64,000 nt of DNA from Mycoplasma sp. E35C (GTDB lineage: Bacteria; Bacillota_I; Bacilli_A; Mycoplasmatales; Mycoplasmoidaceae). The notes below the pieces were generated by a model, which was not told the origin of the DNA, did no database searches, and saw only the letters and a list, made by a program, of their open reading frames with translations. Numbering within the stretch: the first letter of the stretch is position 1; each line of letters begins with the position of its first letter. The DNA is taken from contig NZ_CP068418.1 of the NCBI RefSeq assembly GCF_019873825.1, positions 496,001 to 560,000 of the forward strand. The letters run 5' to 3'. Shown piece after piece: positions 33,237 through 45,083 of this stretch. A program made the position numbers and the translations under genes.

Positions 33237-34220
33237 ATGAAGACTTACGATCTATTGATTTTAGGAGCTGGCACTAGTGGTATGTATTGTGCAACTTATG
33301 CTAGCATGAAAGGATTGAGTTCAGCAATCATTGAAATGACTGATCAGATTGGCGGTCAACCTACGCACTTATATCCATTTAAAAAGATTTATGATTTTCC
33401 CACAACTAATGGGATCTTAGCATTAGACTTCATTGACCAACTATACCAACAACAAAAAACCTATATTAAAGACGGTTTAATTACTTATTATTTAAATAGT
33501 TTAATCACTGACACTAAGTTTAATGAAGATAAGAATATGTTTGATATTAAAATATCAAACAACCAAGAAATTAGTGCTAAAAAAATCATTATTGCAACAG
33601 GTAATGGTGGTTTTGAACCAATTAAATTAAATGAAGAATTAATCCAAAATCAAGATCATCAATCAATTCATTACCAAATCAAAGATTTAAGTTTTTATCA
33701 AGATAAAAAAGTTATTTTTTTAGGCGGGGGAGATAGTGCGGTCGAATTAATTAACCAACTGGCTGATTTAAAAATAACCAAATCACTAAGCATCATTCAC
33801 CGCAACACTAAATACAGAGCCAACCAAAATTTAGTTGATTTAATTAATCAAAAAGAGATTAACCAATACTTAAATCAAGATGTAGTATCAATTAACAATA
33901 ATCAAATTAATTTTGTTGATAAGAATAATCAAAATCAAACAACACTTGATTTTGATTATTTAGTTGTCCAATATGGTTTAAAACCAATTAAGTCATTGGC
34001 TTGTTTTGATTATTTAGATCAGGATTTTAATAATAATTTCGAAGTTAATGATTACCAACAAACTTCTGATAAAAATGTTTATGCAATTGGTCTAGCTGCT
34101 AATTATAATAAACGCCCAAACCTAATTATTACAGGTATGAATGAAGCAGTTGTTGCCATCAAACATATTAATGATGAACTAAATCCTTATCATCGTTCAA
34201 CTGATTATTTATTGAAATAA
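33237..34220 (+). CDS. Ferredoxin-NADP reductase-type flavoprotein (TrxB-like, no redox Cys pair)
   Basis: 327 residues. FAD-binding GAGTSGMYCATYAS near the N-terminus and NADP-binding FLGGGDSAVEL in the middle are clear, with a late YAIGLAAN motif. The segment GGQPTHLYPFKKIYDFP is typical of the type-2 ferredoxin-NADP reductase (YumC) group. The CxxC of thioredoxin reductase, expected just before the NADP domain, is absent. So it should pass electrons from NADPH via FAD to a protein or small acceptor rather than reduce thioredoxin through a dithiol. Often annotated as trxB in mycoplasmas. Confidence 0.82.
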   Translation: MKTYDLLILGAGTSGMYCATYASMKGLSSAIIEMTDQIGGQPTHLYPFKKIYDFPTTNGILALDFIDQLYQQQKTYIKDGLITYYLNSLITDTKFNEDKNMFDIKISNNQEISAKKIIIATGNGGFEPIKLNEELIQNQDHQSIHYQIKDLSFYQDKKVIFLGGGDSAVELINQLADLKITKSLSIIHRNTKYRANQNLVDLINQKEINQYLNQDVVSINNNQINFVDKNNQNQTTLDFDYLVVQYGLKPIKSLACFDYLDQDFNNNFEVNDYQQTSDKNVYAIGLAANYNKRPNLIITGMNEAVVAIKHINDELNPYHRSTDYLLK

Positions 34221-34321
34221 TTTTGTTGAATAAATACTTATATTATCAACATTATTTTTATCATTATTTATTAATTATTTTATCTAATAAAGCTATTTAA
34301 TTTTTATAAAAATTAATGATG

Positions 34322-34361
34322 ATTATTTTGTCATTTTTTAGGACAAAATAATATTTTTTTA
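34322..34361 (+). terminator. Terminator after the flavoprotein gene
   Basis: Eleven-bp stem ATTATTTTGTC / GACAAAATAAT followed by ATTTTTTTATTC. Confidence 0.78.
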
Positions 34362-34374
34362 TTCGTCATAAATC

Positions 34375-34563
34375 AGAATTTTTTCTCATTATTTTTTTAA
34401 AGCTCTGCTTTTAAAAAATTCTGGTCACCCATTATCATAATCAATATTTTGATATTGATTGGATTTTGATTTTTTTATTGCATACATAAACTATCTAGAT
34501 ACAAAAAATATAACTAAGTTTATGCATAATCACTTTTAGTTTAATTCTTACTTAGCGTAAGAA
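34375..34563 (+). promoter_or_regulatory. Palindrome-rich leader of the glycerol operon
   Basis: Four inverted repeats lie between the flavoprotein terminator and glpF. First, nested arms CAGAATTTTTT / AAAAAATTCTG around AAAGC / GCTTT (34375-34423). Second, AATCAATAT / ATATTGATT (34439-34460). Third, CATAAACT and AGTTTATG flanking a central stretch (34484-34524). Fourth, TTCTTAC / GTAAGAA (34545-34563) directly before the Shine-Dalgarno of glpF. They may be repressor operators or RNA structures that control the operon. Confidence 0.5.
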
Positions 34564-34586
34564 GAAAGGTGAGAAGTTTTTACAAT

Positions 34587-35435
34587 ATGGACTATGTATA
34601 TGAATTCTGAATGCGTTCGTTTTCAGAATTTTTAGGAATTGCTTTATTAATCTTATTAGGTAATGGTGTAGTGGCTGCGGTTAGTTTTAAAAGAATGTCA
34701 GCTAACCAACCAGGTAAGTATGTTTTAGTGGCATTTGCCTGAGGACTTGCAGTATTTTTAGGGGCATTAGTTTCATCATCACTGAATGGTTATGGACATT
34801 TAAATCCAGCACTAACATTGATGGATATTATTGTTAGTTCTAAAAAAGAAGTGATTATAGATAATTCAATTTATACGTTAGCAGTAGCAGCATTTAATGT
34901 TAGTTATACCCGTGCTTATATTATTGTTTTCTTTGTTTTTTTAATGTTTCAACTATCTGGCGCAATGTTTGGTCAGATCGTTTTAAATTTCATTAACTTT
35001 AAGTTTTTAAAAGATAAAGAAAATGATATTTTCACGATCAGAAATATGCATTGCACTACTCCTGTTTATAAGAATAAAGAAGATAAAGCTACGATTTTTA
35101 ACTTTGCTTATGAACTAGTTGGCACCATGGTTTTATTAGGTGTTATTTTAGCTCTTGGTTCTAATGTTTTTGGCAATATTCAACTTGGTAAATTAGAAGG
35201 TGTGGCCGTATTTTTCTTAGTATCAGCAATCGGTATGTCACTAGGAGCAGCAACAGGTTATGCGATCAATCCAGCCCGTGATTTTGGTCCAAGAATTATT
35301 TATTGATTAACGATTAAAAAATTCAGAAAGGATGATGTGGTGGCTAAGTTTGCTAATTGAAATTATGCATGAGTTCCTGTATTAGCACCGTTGGTTGCAG
35401 GTATTATTGTTGGAATATTCGGAATTATTAAATAA
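34587..35435 (+). CDS. glpF: Glycerol uptake facilitator GlpF
   Basis: 282 residues with six hydrophobic helices and the two aquaporin half-helix motifs: GHLNPALT and INPARDFGPR. The Asp after the second NPAR is the mark of glycerol facilitators rather than water channels. It lets glycerol diffuse across the membrane. A GAAAGGTGAG ribosome-binding site precedes the ATG. Three or more TGA-Trp codons occur. First gene of glpF-glpO-glpK, with the next start 12 nt downstream. Confidence 0.95.
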
Positions 35436-35447
35436 GGTATATCAAAA

Positions 35448-36602
35448 ATGAAACAAAAATATGATGTAGTTATTATTGGTGGTGGAATTATTGGTTCTGT
35501 AATTGCTTATCAATTAGCAAAATATAATTTAAAGACTGTTTTATTAGAAAAAAATCCTGTGTTTGCTGACGAAACAACAAGGGGAAATTCTGGAGTAATT
35601 CATGGTGGATTTGATCCAGATCCACATAAAATTGAAGCTAGACTTAATGTTTTAGGTAATAAGATGTGAAGAGAAGAAATCTTCAAACATCTAGATTTTC
35701 CAAGAGCACAAGTTGATTCATTAATTCTTGCTTTTAATGATGATGAAATGGATGATGTTCATATGCTATATGAACGTGGGTTGACTAATGGCGTGCTTAA
35801 AGAAGATATGCAAATTCTAAACACTCAACAAGTCTTAAAGAAAGAACCTAACATTAATCATAATGTTAAAGGTGCTTTGCTATGCACTTCATCATGAGCA
35901 ATTGATCCAGTAAAAGCAACATTAGCATTTTTAGGCGCAGCACAACAAAATGGAACTGAGTTAAGAAAAAATGCTAATGTGACAAAGATAAAATATAGCA
36001 ACGATCAATTTGAAATCACAATTAATAATAATGAACTAATTACTTCAAAAAATATTATTAATGCCGCTGGTCATTATGCTGATAAGATTGCTGAATTAGC
36101 TAATTATCCTGACTTTAAACAAACAACAAGAAGGGGTGAATATCGGATTTTAGATCGTTCATTGAACGGTATTGTTAATTCAATTTGTTTTATGGTGCCA
36201 ACCATTCACGGTAAGGGTGTAGTTGTTGCTCCAATGTTAGATGGTCATGTTCTAGTTGGTCCAACTGCAGAAGAAGGTATTGATAAACAAGACACAAGAT
36301 TAATAACAGAAGCTAAGTTTAAATACATTGGTGAAATTGGCAAAAAAATTATCCCATCACTTGATATGTCAAAAACAATTATGACCTTAGCTGGATCTCG
36401 TCCAATTGATATTAAAACTAATGATTTTGTTATTGGTTATGCAAAACAAAATAATCACTTTATTAATGCTGCTGGAATGCAATCACCAGCTATTGCATCT
36501 GCACCCGCTATTGCACTAGAAATTGAAGAATTACTGCGTAAAAATGATACAAAATTAGATTTAAACAAAAATTATAATCCAAACTTTAAGATCTTTTATT
36601 AA
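35448..36602 (+). CDS. glpO: Glycerol-3-phosphate oxidase GlpO (FAD-dependent)
   Basis: 384 residues. The N-terminal dinucleotide-binding motif VIIGGGIIGSVIAYQ is followed by the ETTRGNSGVIHGGFD block typical of GlpO/GlpA-like oxidases, and a late AAGMQSPAIASAPAIA. The enzyme oxidises glycerol-3-phosphate to dihydroxyacetone phosphate with O2, releasing H2O2. In several pathogenic mycoplasmas this H2O2 is the main cytotoxic product. Two TGA-Trp codons lie in mid-gene. It lies between glpF and glpK. Confidence 0.93.
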
Positions 36603-38147
<1,545 letters not shown>

Positions 38148-38258
38148 TTTTAGTTAAAAAACTAATAATTTTTATTAATCTAATTAATACTAAAATATTA
38201 AAAATTAACGGTAAATTTTAATAAAAATTAAATTTTATCCAAATTAAAAAATTTAAAT

Positions 38259-39251
38259 ATGAAAAAGATAATTAATAATCCTAACGATATATTAAATCAA
38301 GCAATATCTGGTTATGTAGCTGGTTATAAAAATTTAGTAAAACAACTTGATAATTTACCCATTGTAATTAGAAAAAATAAAAAACAAAATAAGGTCGCAT
38401 TGATCTCTGGTGGAGGTAGCGGACATGAACCTGCTCACTTAGGTTATGTTGGTTATGGAATGCTTGATGCAGCAGTTTGCGGAGATATCTTTACTTCACC
38501 TAGTGCTGATAAAATTTATGAAGCAATTAAAGCAACAAATTCTAATAAAGGTGTTTTGTTAATCATCAAAAATTACAGTGGTGATGTCATGAATTTTGAG
38601 ATGGCAGCTGAGATAGCGCTGGCTGAAAATATTGATGTTAAAAAAGTGATTGTTAATGATGATATTGCTGTTGAAAATTCAACATATACAATCGGAAGAA
38701 GAGGTGTTGCTGGAACTGTATTAGTTCATAAAATTTTAGGTGCTGCTGCAGAATTGGATTATTCATTAGAACAATTAGAAGAACTTGGCAATAATCTAGT
38801 TAGCAACATCAAAACAATTGGTATGGCAATTAAACCTTGTTATGTTCCGACATCTCAAAAACTAAGTTTTGATCTAAATGATAATGAAATTGAAATGGGA
38901 GTTGGTATTCACGGAGAACCAGGTATTCAAAAAGAAAAATTTAGTTCAGCTGATGATCATGTTGCTTATATGATGAATAAATTATTAACTGAATTTGAAT
39001 TTAATAAGAACGATGAAATCGCAGTTATGATTAATGGCTTGGGAGCTACAACTAATACTGAGTTATTTATTGTAAACAACAAAGTATCTAGCATCTTATC
39101 TAAGCATCAAATAAATGTTTATAAAACATTTATTAATAACTACATGACTTCATTAGATATGGAAGGTTTTTCAATTACTTTATGTAAGTTAAATAAAACC
39201 ACAAAAGCGTTATTGGATCACAAATCAGATGCAGGATTTTTTAAGGTATAG
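38259..39251 (+). CDS. dhaK: PTS-dependent dihydroxyacetone kinase, substrate-binding subunit DhaK
   Basis: 330 residues. The substrate pocket motifs are SGGGSGHEPAHLGYVG and AVCGDIFTSP, and the His that binds dihydroxyacetone covalently lies in GIHGEPG (about residue 220). DhaK receives phosphate from DhaL-bound ADP/ATP and gives dihydroxyacetone phosphate. It has no visible Shine-Dalgarno, and the 110-nt A/T-rich gap before it could hold a separate promoter. dhaL begins 2 nt after its stop. Confidence 0.95.
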   Translation: MKKIINNPNDILNQAISGYVAGYKNLVKQLDNLPIVIRKNKKQNKVALISGGGSGHEPAHLGYVGYGMLDAAVCGDIFTSPSADKIYEAIKATNSNKGVLLIIKNYSGDVMNFEMAAEIALAENIDVKKVIVNDDIAVENSTYTIGRRGVAGTVLVHKILGAAAELDYSLEQLEELGNNLVSNIKTIGMAIKPCYVPTSQKLSFDLNDNEIEMGVGIHGEPGIQKEKFSSADDHVAYMMNKLLTEFEFNKNDEIAVMINGLGATTNTELFIVNNKVSSILSKHQINVYKTFINNYMTSLDMEGFSITLCKLNKTTKALLDHKSDAGFFKV

Positions 39252-39253
39252 TT

Positions 39254-39865
39254 ATGAACAATGTAATTAAAGTATTCAACAATATAGCCGCAGTTATTAT
39301 TGAAAATAAAGACTATTTAACTGAACTAGATCGTGCTATTGGTGATGGTGATCATGGCATTAATTTAGCCAGAGGTTTTGAAAAAGTTCAAATCGAATTA
39401 AAGAATTTAGATGATAAAAATATCGCTGAAATATTTAATAAAGTGGCAATGACTTTAATCTCAAATGTTGGCGGAGCTAGTGGAGCAATTTATGGAAGCG
39501 CTTTTCTTAAAGCAGGAATGTATCTTAAATCAGTTGAACAATTAAATAATGATGTAATCACTATGATCTGAGAAGAAATGATCAAAGCAATTCAATCTAG
39601 GGGTAATGCTAAGATTAATGAAAAAACCATGTTAGATGTAATTATTCCAGCTTATGAAGCATATACATTAGCAATCAAGAATAATGATCTTAAAACAGCA
39701 TTCAAACATGCAGAACAAGCAGCAAAACTAGGTGTTGAAAAAACTAAAGAACTAATTGCAACCAAAGGTAGAGCTTCTTATCTTAATGAACGTTCAAAAA
39801 ATCATATTGATCCAGGTGCTTATTCTAGTTATTTAATAATTAAAACAGTTTATGAGTCTTTATAA
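39254..39865 (+). CDS. dhaL: Dihydroxyacetone kinase, ADP-binding subunit DhaL
   Basis: 203 residues. The Mg-ADP-binding motif AIGDGDHGINLARGF, the GGASGAIYGSAFL loop and the closing GRASYLNERSKNHIDPGA block are all present. DhaL holds ADP as a fixed cofactor that is rephosphorylated by DhaM. One TGA-Trp lies in mid-gene. It is embedded between dhaK (2 nt) and dhaM (9 nt). Confidence 0.96.
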
Positions 39866-39874
39866 AATAAAACT

Positions 39875-40273
39875 ATGGTTGGTATTGTAATCGTTTCTCA
39901 TAATTACAAACTAGGAGCTGAAATCATTAACTTCGTTAATGAAATGAAGTTTGCTAAGTTTGAAATCATCAATGCGAGTGGCATTGATGAAAATACTTTT
40001 GGTTCAGATCCACTAAAAATTAAACAAGCAATTCAACAAGCATGAACTGATGAAGGAGTATTAATTTTTGCTGATATTGGATCATCAATTCTAAATGCTC
40101 AAATGGCAATAGAATTCTTAGATGAACAATTTGATAAATCAAAAGTAATTATGGCTGATGCTCCAATTGTTGAAGGCGCATTAGTTGCTGTTTCGTTGAA
40201 TGTTGAACAAGATAATGTGATGGTCAAAATTCTTGATGAATTAGCTAAATTAAAGACTCTTAAAAAAGTTTAA
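39875..40273 (+). CDS. dhaM: DhaM, EIIA-type phosphodonor of dihydroxyacetone kinase
   Basis: 132 residues, a single EIIA(man)-like domain. The phosphorylated His is His9 in GIVIVSHNYKLG. The DIGSSILNAQMA segment and a late DAPIVEGALVAV segment fit the family. It takes phosphate from HPr and passes it to ADP on DhaL. The HPr- and EI-like domains found fused in E. coli DhaM are absent, as in Gram-positive types. One TGA-Trp. Last gene of the operon, followed by a terminator. Confidence 0.92.
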
Positions 40274-40303
40274 TTTGTTCAAAATTTACGGATATTTTTA
40301 ACA

Positions 40304-40336
40304 AAAAAGACATCAATTAAGCGTTGATGTCTTTTT
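40304..40336. terminator. Bidirectional terminator between dhaM and a convergent lipoprotein gene
   Basis: Thirteen-bp stem AAAAAGACATCAA / TTGATGTCTTTTT, loop of 7 nt, with A-run before and T-run after. Confidence 0.9.
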
Positions 40337-40375
40337 GTTTTGTTTGTTAGAAATTTATTAAAATTTCAAAACAGA

Positions 40376-42091
40376 TTATCTATTAACAGTTAAGAAAGTC
40401 ATGTTTGGATAAACCGTTCATTTAGCATCAGGTTGTGATTTAGATTTTAAACCAACAACGAAGACATAGTTAGTTGACACATCATCACGTAAACTAATTC
40501 TTCAGTCATCGTATTTACCTTGTTCATTTTTAAGAGGTGAATCAACCATTGGGTTACCACCTTTTTCATAAGTGTTCTTAGAACTATCAAATGAATCAAC
40601 TGTCGCTTTTGCTCCTGTTTTTTCATCAAGGGTATCACCATAAGTAATAAATGATAATAATTTTGATCGATCAATTGTTTCTTCCAAGAACTTATTCATG
40701 TTGTTTCTGTAAGTTCCGATATAACTAAACAATAAAGTTAAGATTGTATTACGTATAACATAGAATCTTTTATCGTTACCAACATTTTCTGTTGTTACTG
40801 GATAACCATAGTCATTTGCGTGAACTTTTTTAGCAAAGATTTCAAAATCATACGCATCAGTTGGAACAAATTTTCCATCAATGCCATATTTAACAGTTGC
40901 TCAAATTTTATAATCACCAATTCTTGTTGATAAATAAGGAATTTGAAGTGGGTTTATTGATCAATCTGTATTTTCGATTTTTACCCCTAAATTATCTTTG
41001 CCAACTCGATAAAATCTTCTTTCAATCCATAAACGGTTAGCATCTCCGTCAACACCTCATCTATCACCTCTGTTTGATTTTTGATCTCCAGGGAAAACTA
41101 AACCTTTGCCCGCTTCTACTTTGTGGTTAAGTTCGCTTGTTGTGTCATAAACATTGAAGTTATTAGTTGAGAACTGATCACCATAAGCTAATTGAACAGA
41201 TAATTGTGATGGTTTTAAGTTAATTGCAGTAATGCTATTAATTTGGAATTCGATTAATTCATCACCAGCTTTGTTGTTAGTAACTGTAATTTTGCCACCA
41301 TCTAAACCAGTTAATTTAACAACAGAATTACCTGCTTCATCTTTGGTTGGTGATTCATTAACTGTCATTCTTCCTTCAACAAAGAATTGTTGAGAATTAG
41401 AAACATCTTTGAATTTTTCGTGGAATAAATTGTTTAAATGAGAAGTTTTAGCACCATCTTCTAATAATCTAGTTGATGAAGAAGTAGTGATTGCTTCTTG
41501 CTTCATTAGATCTTCAAAACTAACATATTTAGCATCACCAATATTAATATCTCTTGAATAGAAATTATCAATAAAGTCAATCGCAACATCATTAACTTTA
41601 TTTGAAAAACCTTCTAATTTAAATGAAAAAGTTCTTGATCTTTTTCTAGCATCTTGTCTGTCACGTAATGTTAATGTTGTATTAACAATACCTTCATCAT
41701 CATTAGCTGAAATAATTTTGAATTCTTGATTAAATGAATCAAATTTACTATCTAAATGAACACTTAATTTATCAGGAGTTAAACTTTTAGCCTTAACATT
41801 CTTAGTTCCGTTTTCAATAACAATATCTTGAGGTTTTAGCATTGCTAAAACCGCATTAGCTTGATCAACTATTGAATTTGAATTGTCATCAACTGGAACT
41901 GTTGGTTCAGTGGGATTGCTAACAGGAGGATTAGGATTTATTGGGTTCTTGTTTTTATAATCATCTATTGGGTTTTTATTGTCTAAAACTTGCTCTTTTC
42001 AAACAACATTAGTGCAGCTTGAAGCAATGATCCCTACGATAGAAAAAACAGATAAGAATGCAGATGCTTTTGCTAGATTTTTCTTTTTCAT
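40376..42091 (-). CDS. Large surface lipoprotein, family A member 3
   Basis: 571 residues. The signal peptide ends at SVFSIVGIIASSC; a Pro/Asn linker follows. It shares the family A landmarks of the genes at 16433 and 18243: AMLKPQDIVIENG, DFIDNFYSRDINIGDAKY, and a C-terminal MFSYIGTYRNNMNKFLEETI closing on MTFLTVNR. Several TGA-Trp codons. It lies 20 kb from its paralogues, convergent with the dha operon. Role unknown; surface exposed. Confidence 0.85.
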
Positions 42092-42400
42092 ATTTAATAA
42101 CTGTTTAACTAATGAATAAATCGTGTTTATAGTTTTGTTCTTAATCTCTTAAATAAAATGATGAGCTTTATTATTTTTGTTTATTAAATACCATATTTAT
42201 GTAAAACAAAACTAATCAAATTTATATTTTACATCATTATTTTATTTAATTCTATTTTAAACCCTTTTTGATTTATTTACAATAAGATTTTTTTAAACTG
42301 ATTAAAGTTGTTATCAATTAACAATTTTAAGCTTAGTTTTTACTTAAATATTTAAGTAAATATTATTTGAATTAAATTAAAAAATAATAAATAAAAAATT
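42092..42400. other. Gap without a gene
   Basis: About 310 nt of A/T-rich sequence upstream of the family A lipoprotein. I see no coding frame and no RNA gene; it should hold that gene's promoter. Confidence 0.4.
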
Positions 42401-42432
42401 AAGAAATCATCGATAAAAACGATGAATTTCTT
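42401..42432 (-). terminator. Terminator after family B lipoprotein
   Basis: Stem AAGAAATCATCG / CGATGAATTTCTT (one bulged base), with a T-rich run on the minus-strand exit side. Confidence 0.75.
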
Positions 42433-42443
42433 AAATCTCTTAT

Positions 42444-42467
42444 ACTTATTTAACGTGTTAAATAAGT
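42444..42467. repeat. Perfect 24-nt palindrome
   Basis: ACTTATTTAAC / GTTAAATAAGT around GT, between the stop of the gene at 42486 and its terminator. On the minus strand it is transcribed before the terminator, so it forms a second 3'-UTR hairpin. Confidence 0.7.
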
Positions 42468-42485
42468 GTGGTTTTTATGATTATT

Positions 42486-44135
42486 CTATTTACCAGCTGG
42501 ACCTTTGATGTGAAGAATAGTTATTGTGTTTAATCATAAATATTTATCAAACAATTCTTCGTTGATACTGTTGTAAGCAATTCTTGAAAACAATAAATAG
42601 TTAGTTGCTTCTTCTCTATTTGAATCAATTAATTCTTCTCGATTAGCTCTAGGTGCAGTGCTAGAGTCTTTTAATTGACTTCTACCTTTACCATCTTCAC
42701 GATTATCAGATCCAAAGATTTGTAAAGCAAACTCGTTCCAGAAGAATGCTTCATTATCTTTTAAGGTATTAGAAGTATTACTGTAATATGTTTTTAATTC
42801 ATTATCACTTTGTAATAATTCATCTGAACTAACAGCTTCACTAGTTAAATTATTACCACGAACAATTTTTTTAGCTCTTAATCTAGTTCGATAGAAATCT
42901 TCTTCTACTTTAATACCATCATAGATATATCGAGATTTAAATAAGATCTTGGTATTATTTTTTGGTGGAATGTATGGAATTGTAATTGAGTTTATTTTAA
43001 ACTCTTTATCATTATCAACTTTTAATTTAATACGGTTAGATACTTCATCAAAAACATAAGCACTATTAGGTTGGTGTGCTTCTTTTTTATAAGCATCTAG
43101 ATTTGATTGGTTTTTTGGATCAAAGAAAGCATAACCATCAATATCTAATGTTCCAACTGTAATATCAATATCATCAGGTAAGATGTTTTTAGCAACCAAC
43201 CCTGGAACATCAACTTCAAAATCAGATGATTTTGATTTGATCTTTAAGCTATGTCCTTTTTTAGGCACTAAATAAAAACTTACTTGATATTGCCCTTCAT
43301 CTCTTCACAATAAACTAACAGAGGCAGAGCCTGTTAAATAAATATCTTCTTTTTTAAATTCAGGATATGTTTGTTTAATTTTTTCAATCTTTTGTTGGCT
43401 TAGTGCGCTAACAAAATAATCACTAAAACCATTCTTAGTGCTAGCTGATCCATCTGGTCAAACTGGGGTTTGTTTATTTAGATCAATAATTGTTTTGTAA
43501 TTAACATTACCTAGATTGATTGCTTTTTTAGTTTGTCGGTTGTTTTTAGCTCCAACAGTGATCTCATCAAAAATTGCACCATCAATTGATGTGGCAATCG
43601 ATTTAAAACCACTAAACATAATCTCATTTGATTGAACGGTTTTGTTTTTCTTACTAAAACTTACTTTAATTGATACCGTTCCATTACCTTCACTACGTGA
43701 TGAAACTTCAAGGTTTTGTTTTCAGCCAGCTGGTAAAATACTTGCATTCAATAAGATAAAGTTTTTATCACTAACATCAGCCACCTTAATCGTTTCACGA
43801 TTAAGAATATTATTCGTATTAGCTTGCACAACACGAAATGAATTATCTGATAAAGAATTAATAAAACCCTGAACTTGTTGATATTCAACATCTAATTCGT
43901 TTTGAGGTTTGTTATCATCATTAGTTGAACTAGCTGGTGGGGTTTGCGGATTAATCGATGGGTTTGTAAGATTAGGATTAGAAACACCATCAATTGGCAA
44001 TTTAGTTGGTGGGTTGGAATTAATTGGTTTTTCTTCTTTTTTATTAGCAATATTTGTGCAAGAAGATAATATTAAACAACCAGCTGTAATTATTGAAAAA
44101 GTATTAGCTAAATTTAAAAAAGCTTTTTTCTTCAT
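42486..44135 (-). CDS. Large surface lipoprotein, family B member 1
   Basis: 549 residues with a lipobox Cys after FSIITAGCLILSSC. Shares with the genes at 48675 and 55238: an early FINSLSDNSFRVV module, the ELPDDI-type 'ILPDDIDITVGTLDI' segment, 'IPYIPPKNNTKILFKSRYIY', a 'LRAKKIV' motif, and a C-terminal 'NTITILHI'. Its first module has the helix-then-'W...GxVxI...GFK' plan of the Lipoprotein_17 type domain. Several TGA-Trp codons. Role unknown. Confidence 0.82.
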
Positions 44136-44255
44136 ATTTCACTCAAAGATGATTATGTTTTTTTGATCTTTTTAATTATCTATTTATAGATAATTGGATA
44201 ATATTAATTTTATTCTTTTTTTAAATAATAATCTAGTCATTTTTATTATTTAATT

Positions 44256-44283
44256 AAAAAAAGAGGGACGCTCCCCTCTTTTT
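44256..44283 (-). terminator. Terminator after lemA
   Basis: Stem AAAAAAGAGGG / CCCTCTTTTTT, loop ACGCTC. It lies about 100 nt after the lemA stop and can act in both directions. Confidence 0.87.
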
Positions 44284-44387
44284 TCTACAAAGATGATATG
44301 ATGCTATTTTAATTTGATAGCAATCAATTAAACTCAGATCGTTTATTTAATACTTATTGATTAATATAATGTGGTTTTAATTAATCA

Positions 44388-45062
44388 TTAAAGACTAGAT
44401 AAGCTATCCATCTTCACGTCTTGTTTTTGTTCTTCACTAGCAATAAACATTGGTAAAGAAATTAGACGCATTTTTTTAGCTTTTACTGAACGTGGAAAGA
44501 CTGTTAAGTCTTGGTTGTAAATTGTTACTTTTGAGTTGTATAATCTTCTGCTTGAAGCAATTTCAGTTTCAACATATTGACTTGAACTCATTAATTCAGC
44601 CACTACTGATGAAGATTTAAGGTTTGGATAGTTTTCAAAGTTAATTCTGATATCACGGCTTAATGTATCAATAATTTTTTGATTTTCATTAGCTTTGGTA
44701 ATATCAGTTCCAGCATTAGTCATTGAACGAAGTTTGGTAATGTTTTCCATCGTTTCTTTTTCAAACTTCATATAACCTTTAGTTTCTTCTAACAGTTTGA
44801 TTAACATATCTTTTCTTTTAGTTAGATTAACATCAATCGCACTGGCAGCTTGGTTTACTTCAACTTGTTGACGGTTAAAGCTATTACCTCATTGGTATCA
44901 TTTAACCGTTAAAATAATCCCACCAATAATTGTTAATCAACTAAGGATATATAAGAATCATCATAAACCAACATCACCACTACTAGCTTGAGAAGAAAAT
45001 GTTGTGTTATCAACATTAGGATTAAATCCTGCTTCAGTTTTTTTATTTGGATCGACTAACAT
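44388..45062 (-). CDS. lemA: LemA family membrane protein
   Basis: 224 residues. A TM helix near residues 33-52 (FLYILSWLTIIGGIILTV with TGA-Trp codons around it) is followed by the LemA helical bundle: SFNRQQVEVNQAASAIDVNLTKRKD, LLEETKGYMKFEKETM, and ETEIASSRRLYNSKVTIYN, the family's closing motif. The function of LemA is not established. The start ATG is at 45062, 21 nt after the stop of a large membrane protein, and the two are probably one operon. Confidence 0.88.
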
Positions 45063-45083
45063 TTTATTTATATCTCCATTATA

